DNA of 8,803 bases, taken from Chloroflexia bacterium (GTDB lineage Bacteria; Chloroflexota; Chloroflexia; QHBQ01; JADMIH01). The translations under genes were made by a program, and so were the position numbers. The notes under the pieces are model-generated. The model had not been told where the DNA came from. It did no database searches and was given only the letters and a program-made list of their open reading frames with translations. Position 1 is the first letter of the stretch, and each line of letters begins with the position of its first letter. This document shows, in pieces, positions 5,053 to 8,803 of this stretch. The stretch is taken from assembly GCA_025927935.1 (NCBI GenBank), contig JAICKM010000259.1, positions 1-8,803 on the forward strand. The letters are read 5' to 3'.

Positions 5053-5598
5053 ATGAAAAAGCTTGGTTTACTACTGTTGCTGGCGGCCTGGGTTCTGGCG
5101 GCGTTTCCCGGTGGCGCCGCTGTCGCGGCTGACAGCGTGACCGTGACGATGAATGCTCAGAACGGGTCGGGCGAAGACGGCACGGCCACGATTACGGCAT
5201 CCGGAGCGAACGCCGTCACCGTTGTGGTCAAGCTGTCGAACGGCACCACGGTCGCCCAACCGGCGCACATCCACGTGGGCAGTTGCGCCAACCTCGACCC
5301 CACGCCCAAGTACCCGCTGACCAATGTGGTGAACGGCGACTCGACGACCACGGTCAACGTCGCGCTGGCCGACCTCACCACCGGCGGCTTCGCCATTAAT
5401 GTCCACAAATCGGCCGCCGAGGTCAGCACCTACGTCTCCTGTGGCGACATCCCGGTGATGGCCGCGGGCGGCACGACCGGCGGGACCACGCTGCCCAAGA
5501 GCGGCAACGGCGACCTGCCGCTGCTGCTGGCCGGGCTAGCCCTGCTGGCGCTGACGCTGATGGGCACGGGCCTCCGCCTGGCGCGGCGCCGCATCTAA
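5053..5598 (+). CDS. Secreted CHRD/SOD-like beta-sandwich protein with LPxTG-like C-terminal anchor
   Basis: 181 residues. The signal peptide spans about 1-26 (basic MKK, long Leu/Ala core, AAVAA before DS), so the protein is exported. The middle domain (about 27-135) is Thr/Val-rich and has AHIHVGSCANL (71-81), YPLTNVVNGDSTTTVNVAL (87-105), GGFAINVHKS (111-120) and YVSCGDIP (127-134). His72, His74 and His118 plus Cys78 and Cys130 suggest a disulfide and a possible metal site, like CHRD or Cu/Zn-SOD-like sandwiches (inference from motif pattern). A Gly/Thr linker (138-146) leads to LPKSG (147-151), a hydrophobic segment (about 154-176) and RLARRRI, the tripartite form of sortase or archaeosortase-like sorting signals. 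No sortase gene is in the window. The start is fixed by AGAGGAGAG eight bases before ATG; an in-frame upstream extension to 4762 lies in the leader and would bury the signal peptide. Monocistronic. Confidence 0.85.
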   Translation: MKKLGLLLLLAAWVLAAFPGGAAVAADSVTVTMNAQNGSGEDGTATITASGANAVTVVVKLSNGTTVAQPAHIHVGSCANLDPTPKYPLTNVVNGDSTTTVNVALADLTTGGFAINVHKSAAEVSTYVSCGDIPVMAAGGTTGGTTLPKSGNGDLPLLLAGLALLALTLMGTGLRLARRRI

Positions 5599-5628
5599 GG
5601 CGCCATCCGGCTCGTTTCCTTGGCAAAG

Positions 5629-5666
5629 ACCGGGGCTGCCACAGTCCAGTGGCAGCCCCGGTTTCT
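5629..5666. terminator. Strong bidirectional intrinsic terminator
   Basis: A perfect 14-bp stem (5629-5642 with 5649-5662) closes a 6-nt loop (5643-5648). It is followed by TTTCT on the plus strand. On the minus strand the stem is followed by CTTTG, a shorter T stretch. It lies 30 bp after the secreted-protein stop and about 55 bp beyond the end of the minus-strand kinase-like gene, so it can end both transcripts. Confidence 0.85.
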
Positions 5667-5719
5667 GTGGCCCGCAGAACGGCTGCGCCGGGCGGGCGGG
5701 CCTCGTTAGCGCCCGCCGG

Positions 5720-7114
5720 TCAGGGCATCGCCACCGCCAGCACGGCCTCGGCGCGACGGATCAGGTCCGTGGTGCGCCCGGCCCAATCGCCGCGGAAGAG
5801 CGGCACCCGGTGGACAGTCATTTTCACCAGCACGAGCGTCTCGTAGATCCTGGCCCGCTGGAGGTCGGCGGCGGCCAGGTTCGCGGCATAGCCGCCCAGG
5901 AAGTGGGCCTGCGCCTGCTCCAGGCCAGGAGCGCCATAGGCCGCGTACCACCATTGCAGGTCGGCCAGGAACTTGCCCACGTCGAGCGCCGGTTCGGCCC
6001 GCCCGCAGGTATCGAAATCGATCAGCGTCAGGCCGTCCGCCGTGACCCACAGGTGGTCGGCTTTGAAATCGCCGTGCACGAAGGTCGCGGGCTGCGCAGC
6101 CAGGCGCGCATGCAAGTCCTGGGCACGGTCGAGGATGGCATGGATCGTCGCACCGACTTCCGGCAAGAGGGCCACGACGTGTTCGCTCGCGCGGGCGATG
6201 GCCCGGATCTCCTTGGCAAAATCATGCGCCTCCAGCCCGGCGAGCGCCGGGACCGGCGCGCCATGCAGCGCCCGCAGGGCCGCCCCTGCCGTGTGCAAGT
6301 ATGCGGCCGTGGCCGGGTCCGGGCGGCGCAAATGCGCGGAGAGCGGCGCGCCCACCACCCGCGGGTAGAGCACCACGGCATCGGCGGGCACGTAGGCTTT
6401 GGGCCGCAGACCGCGCACCCCCTGGTGCCCGGCGGCGAGTTGGTCCGCGACCCAGCCGGCCACGCGCACGGCGTCCGCCCCGGCCTGGCCCTCATACAGC
6501 TTGGCGAACAGGGTACCCGCCGGGTCGATGCGCCCGTCGTCGCCGGCGGGATCGTAGCGCAGCACATGGCGCTGGCCCGGCCGGTAGCGGATGGGTGTGA
6601 TCACGTAGCGGGCGGGTAGCGGTGGGGCCGCGCCGTTCGCCTGGGCATACACCGCGGCGATCATCGCCTGCACATGCCGCGGGTCCGACAGGCGGACCAG
6701 TTGGGGAAAGTCGGTGTCCAGCGGCGATACCTGGATGCGCAGGCCCCACCGGGGATCGGTGGTAATGAGTTGCTGGAAAGGCGCCGCCGTCCCGCGCTCA
6801 ATGGCCTCGGCCTGCATCTCCAGCAGCGCCTCGGACGGGGGCGCCATGTCCTTGCCGCCCGGCGGGGTCCAGGTGACGGCGACGGGGCGCGTGTCGGACG
6901 CCGCGCCTGTGGATCGCAAGTCCACATTATAATAGCCGGTGAGTTTGCGGCCCGGCTTGAACTTGGCCCGGTCGAGACGGCAGACGCCGAGTTGCTCCGG
7001 CGGCAGCAAGCCGGCCAGTTGCCCGCGCATGACTTTCCGCATGGCCGGCCCGCAGAGCGCCCATTGCACCCCCTCCAGCCCCGCCGCGCCCGATAGAACC
7101 GCCGTGATATTCAT
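5720..7114 (-). CDS. APH/choline-kinase-fold phosphotransferase, HGD retained
   Basis: 464 residues with a C-terminal aminoglycoside-phosphotransferase-like kinase domain (about 170-464). It has the beta3-type lysine in TLFAKLYEG (K205), the catalytic loop FVHGDFKADHLWV (345-357; H347-D349) and metal-binding LIDFDTCGRAEPALD (364-378; D366). The usual Asn of HGD-x4-N is His354, as in some other members of this diverse fold. The N-terminal 165 residues carry CRLDRAKFKPGRKLTGYYNV (45-64), echoed by ITPIRYRPGQRHVLRYD (172-188) at the kinase N-lobe, suggesting a duplicated N-lobe module. It is paralogous to the gene upstream, with collinear similarity throughout (CRxDR, DxDxPxLxxLxDP, RYxPGxR, HGxF, IDFD). 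GGGGGAGG stands just before the ATG, in a 38-bp gap to the upstream gene, so the two form an operon. The substrate is unknown; antibiotic resistance is not implied. Predicted soluble. Confidence 0.87.
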   Translation of the reverse strand: MNITAVLSGAAGLEGVQWALCGPAMRKVMRGQLAGLLPPEQLGVCRLDRAKFKPGRKLTGYYNVDLRSTGAASDTRPVAVTWTPPGGKDMAPPSEALLEMQAEAIERGTAAPFQQLITTDPRWGLRIQVSPLDTDFPQLVRLSDPRHVQAMIAAVYAQANGAAPPLPARYVITPIRYRPGQRHVLRYDPAGDDGRIDPAGTLFAKLYEGQAGADAVRVAGWVADQLAAGHQGVRGLRPKAYVPADAVVLYPRVVGAPLSAHLRRPDPATAAYLHTAGAALRALHGAPVPALAGLEAHDFAKEIRAIARASEHVVALLPEVGATIHAILDRAQDLHARLAAQPATFVHGDFKADHLWVTADGLTLIDFDTCGRAEPALDVGKFLADLQWWYAAYGAPGLEQAQAHFLGGYAANLAAADLQRARIYETLVLVKMTVHRVPLFRGDWAGRTTDLIRRAEAVLAVAMP

Positions 7115-7126
7115 GCCTGCCTCCCC

Positions 7127-7150
7127 CGCCCCGGCGCGCCTCGCCGGGCG
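7127..7150 (-). promoter_or_regulatory. GC-rich intercistronic hairpin
   Basis: CGCCCGGCG (read on the minus strand, 7150-7142) pairs with CGCCGGGGCG (7136-7127) with one bulged G and a 5-nt loop. It fills most of the 38-bp gap between the two kinase-like genes and ends close to the ribosome binding site of the second. It may tune the ratio of the two proteins or mark mRNA processing; this is inferred from position only. Confidence 0.35.
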
Positions 7151-7152
7151 CT

Positions 7153-8628
7153 TTATACCAATCCGGTTGTCCGCAGCCGGCGCTCCAGTAGAAAGATCAT
7201 ATTCTTCAAGCGCGCCGGCTTCACTTTGGTCCAGTACTCCAGCACCTGGATGAAGATCATGGCGGCGCTCCAGAGGGCCAGGCGGGGCCGGGAAATCGGC
7301 GCCAGCGTCTCGTAGTGCGCCAGAAAGATCTCGGCCAGCCGCTCCAGTTGGTCCAGATAGTCCAGGCTGCTTTCGACATCCACCGGTTCCTCGTCCTCTT
7401 CCTCCGCTCCGGTGTTGAGGCCGACCGAGATGATATTGGAGAGAAACAGCGCCAGGTCACGCGCCGGTTCGGACCGGCAGAAACTATCGAAGTCGATGAA
7501 CCCGACCCGGCCTTCATGGAGCAGCACCTGGGCCGGGCGGAAACTGCCGTGGGCCGGACCATCGGCATCGGCGGGATAGGTCGCGGCCAGGGCGGTCAGG
7601 CGGTCGAGCAGCGGGGTCGCCGCGCCGGGCAGATCCGGGAGGAGGTTCGCCAGTTCGGCGATCACCTCCCGCAGTTCGCCCAGCGCGTCCGCGTAGTCGC
7701 GGATCTTGCCCGCCTGGACTCCCGACTGGTGGAGCGCGGCCAGCCCCGCGGCCGTCCGGCGCAGGTAGGCGTGTAGCTCGTCCAGCACCTCCGGGGCGCC
7801 GCTGCGCAGCGCCGCGCGGATCAGGTCTTTGAGCGTGCGGTTGCCGGGGATCGGTCCCTGAATCAGCAGGCCCAACTCCGGCACAAAAGCCAGCGGCTCG
7901 GCCAGTGTTACCACGTCCCCGGCGCTTAGAGGCGAGTTCCAGAGGGCGCGCATCCCGTCGTAGGCCGTCTGCCCCTTCTTGCCCTGGTAGGTCTTGGCGA
8001 CCACAAACGCGGGCCAATCATGATCCGCGGCCCGCTCAGGCGGATAGGTGAGGTGGTACAGGATCGTGCAGCGGCTGCCCGGCTTGTAGCGCATCACCTG
8101 CGGGGTGCATGACTGAATCGTTATGTCAACATAGCGGGGCGACCAGGCGCGGATGGCCTCCTCCAGCAGTGTTCGCGCCCCGGCGGGATCGACCAGTTGC
8201 GGCAGGATGGGCAGATCGACATCGGGTGGCTGAGTGCGCAGCGCCAGGCGCAGATCGGGCAGATAGGCGGCCCAGTCCGCACTGCCGAAGGGCGCCGGAG
8301 CCGTGGCCGGCGGCGGCGCATCCTGGCCGGGCGGGCGGAGGGTGCCGCTCAGCCGGACCTCGCGCTCCCCTGCGGCGCCGGGGCCGGCCACGGTGAGCTG
8401 ATAGAGCGCGGTCCAGCGGTCGTCTTTCAGGCGGATGCGGTCCACCCGGCACGCGCACAACGCCAGTGCGCCCCCCGCGAACTCCGGGACCGCGCTCGCC
8501 AGGGCCGCCCCGATGAGGGCCGGGTCGGCAAGCGCGCTCAGCCAGTCGGGCAAGACCGCCAGCAACATCAAACCCGCCCACACCGCCGCTGTCGCCGGCC
8601 CATCCGGCTGTTCCACAATTGTCGCCAT
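7153..8628 (-). CDS. APH-fold pseudokinase-like protein (catalytic Asp replaced)
   Basis: 491 residues from the ATG at 8628, which has AGGAG seven bases upstream. Two in-frame ATGs at 8643 and 8655 lie further upstream, and the one at 8643 overlaps this Shine-Dalgarno. The domain order matches the neighbouring paralogue: an N-terminal module with LCACRVDRIRLKDDRWTALY (57-76), then DVDLPILPQLVDP (136-148). A second module, VMRYKPGSRCTILYHLTY (178-195), starts the kinase N-lobe, with Lys212 in VVAKTYQG. The catalytic loop reads AHGSFRPAQVLL (359-370): Ser362 stands where the catalytic Asp of HGD is expected, and Gln367 replaces the Asn. GFIDFDSFCRSEPARDLALF (376-395) keeps the metal-binding Asp (D379). 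Without the catalytic base it is predicted to be inactive or to work by another chemistry, perhaps as partner or regulator of the downstream paralogue. An acidic insertion (EEEDEE, near 409-414) precedes the last helices. First gene of a two-gene operon; function unknown. Confidence 0.85.
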   Translation of the reverse strand: MATIVEQPDGPATAAVWAGLMLLAVLPDWLSALADPALIGAALASAVPEFAGGALALCACRVDRIRLKDDRWTALYQLTVAGPGAAGEREVRLSGTLRPPGQDAPPPATAPAPFGSADWAAYLPDLRLALRTQPPDVDLPILPQLVDPAGARTLLEEAIRAWSPRYVDITIQSCTPQVMRYKPGSRCTILYHLTYPPERAADHDWPAFVVAKTYQGKKGQTAYDGMRALWNSPLSAGDVVTLAEPLAFVPELGLLIQGPIPGNRTLKDLIRAALRSGAPEVLDELHAYLRRTAAGLAALHQSGVQAGKIRDYADALGELREVIAELANLLPDLPGAATPLLDRLTALAATYPADADGPAHGSFRPAQVLLHEGRVGFIDFDSFCRSEPARDLALFLSNIISVGLNTGAEEEDEEPVDVESSLDYLDQLERLAEIFLAHYETLAPISRPRLALWSAAMIFIQVLEYWTKVKPARLKNMIFLLERRLRTTGLV

Positions 8629-8662
8629 GGCCGCGCTCCTCATTCGCCCGTTCACCGGAACC

Positions 8663-8738
8663 TGTCATTCTGAGCAGAGCGAAGAATCTCGTCTTACCTC
8701 CAACCGCGACGAGACTCTTCGCTGCGCTCAGAGTGACA
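8663..8738. repeat. REP-like imperfect palindrome (two inverted 31-nt arms)
   Basis: The left arm 8663-8693 begins TGTCATTCTGAGC and ends AATCTCGTC. The right arm 8708-8738 begins GACGAGACTCTTCGC and ends GAGTGACA. The arms match as inverted repeats at 27 of 31 positions, around a 14-nt loop (8694-8707). It lies upstream of the kinase-like operon. The element belongs by appearance to a widespread class of intergenic palindromes carrying this core sequence; it has no coding capacity and may be a MITE/REP type mobilised in trans. Confidence 0.8.
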
Positions 8739-8780
8739 AATGCCCAACGACGGCCTTCCCATTAGACCATCCACTGATAA

Positions 8781-8803
8781 CTGTCATTCTGAGCAGAGCG
8801 AAG
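8781..8803. repeat. Second copy of the REP-like arm, cut by window end
   Basis: These 23 bases are identical to 8662-8684 (CTGTCATTCTGAGCAG... through AGCGAAG) and continue out of the window. The copy is in direct orientation, 119 bp from the first, so the element is at least partly tandem here. Confidence 0.85.

Noticed and set aside
5720..8628. Aminoglycoside resistance phosphotransferases
   Set aside because: The proteins are much longer than resistance enzymes, carry an extra N-terminal module, and one lacks the catalytic Asp. Fold similarity alone does not imply resistance.
8761..8787. Promoter for the kinase-like operon using the repeat end ATGACA as -35 and TCTAAT as -10 (minus strand)
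   Set aside because: The spacer is only 15 bp and the leader would cross the whole palindrome. Possible, but too weak to annotate.
8662..8803. CRISPR array
   Set aside because: Only two direct copies plus an inverted one, with unequal spacing. The unit is a palindromic intergenic repeat and no cas gene is present.

Overview
The window is GC-rich bacterial chromosomal DNA with strongly G/C-ending codons, short operons, hairpin-rich intergenic regions and a dispersed palindromic repeat at its right edge. No rRNA or tRNA gene, CRISPR array, transposase, or phage structural or packaging gene was found. The combination of tail-collar 'microcystin-dependent' proteins, a small secreted protein with an LPxTG-like tail, kinase-like paralogues and the repeat core TGTCATTCTGAGC resembles Chloroflexota as I know them. 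This placement is an inference, not proof.

Layout, left to right. (1) 1-144: C-terminal end of a membrane protein on the + strand. (2) 145-461: intergenic, with two palindromic elements and a good sigma70-like promoter. (3) 462-773 (+): a DUF6916-type small protein, convergent with a minus-strand operon of three tandem phage-tail-collar/MdpB-like proteins (2913 down to 1341) followed by a GNAT acetyltransferase (1256-783). (4) 2914-3179: a divergent regulatory region. (5) 3180-4658 (+): a GH32 beta-fructosidase without a signal peptide. (6) 4659-5052: a terminator-like hairpin, a promoter and a highly structured leader of about 250 nt. (7) 5053-5598 (+): a secreted His/Cys-containing protein with an LPKSG anchor-like C-terminus, followed by a strong bidirectional terminator. 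(8) 8628 down to 5720 (-): a two-gene operon of paralogous APH/choline-kinase-fold proteins; the first lacks the catalytic Asp of the HGD motif. (9) 8629-8803: palindromic repeats.

The collar proteins, GNAT and DUF6916 look like one functional cassette. They share co-directional, tightly coupled genes or a direct convergent junction, and I recall the same gene types together in unrelated bacteria. The two kinase-like proteins look like an active/inactive pair. GH32 and the secreted protein appear to be independent units. The most interesting points are the pseudoenzyme/enzyme pair with a repeated N-terminal module, the structured leader, and the collar cassette, whose biological role remains undefined.
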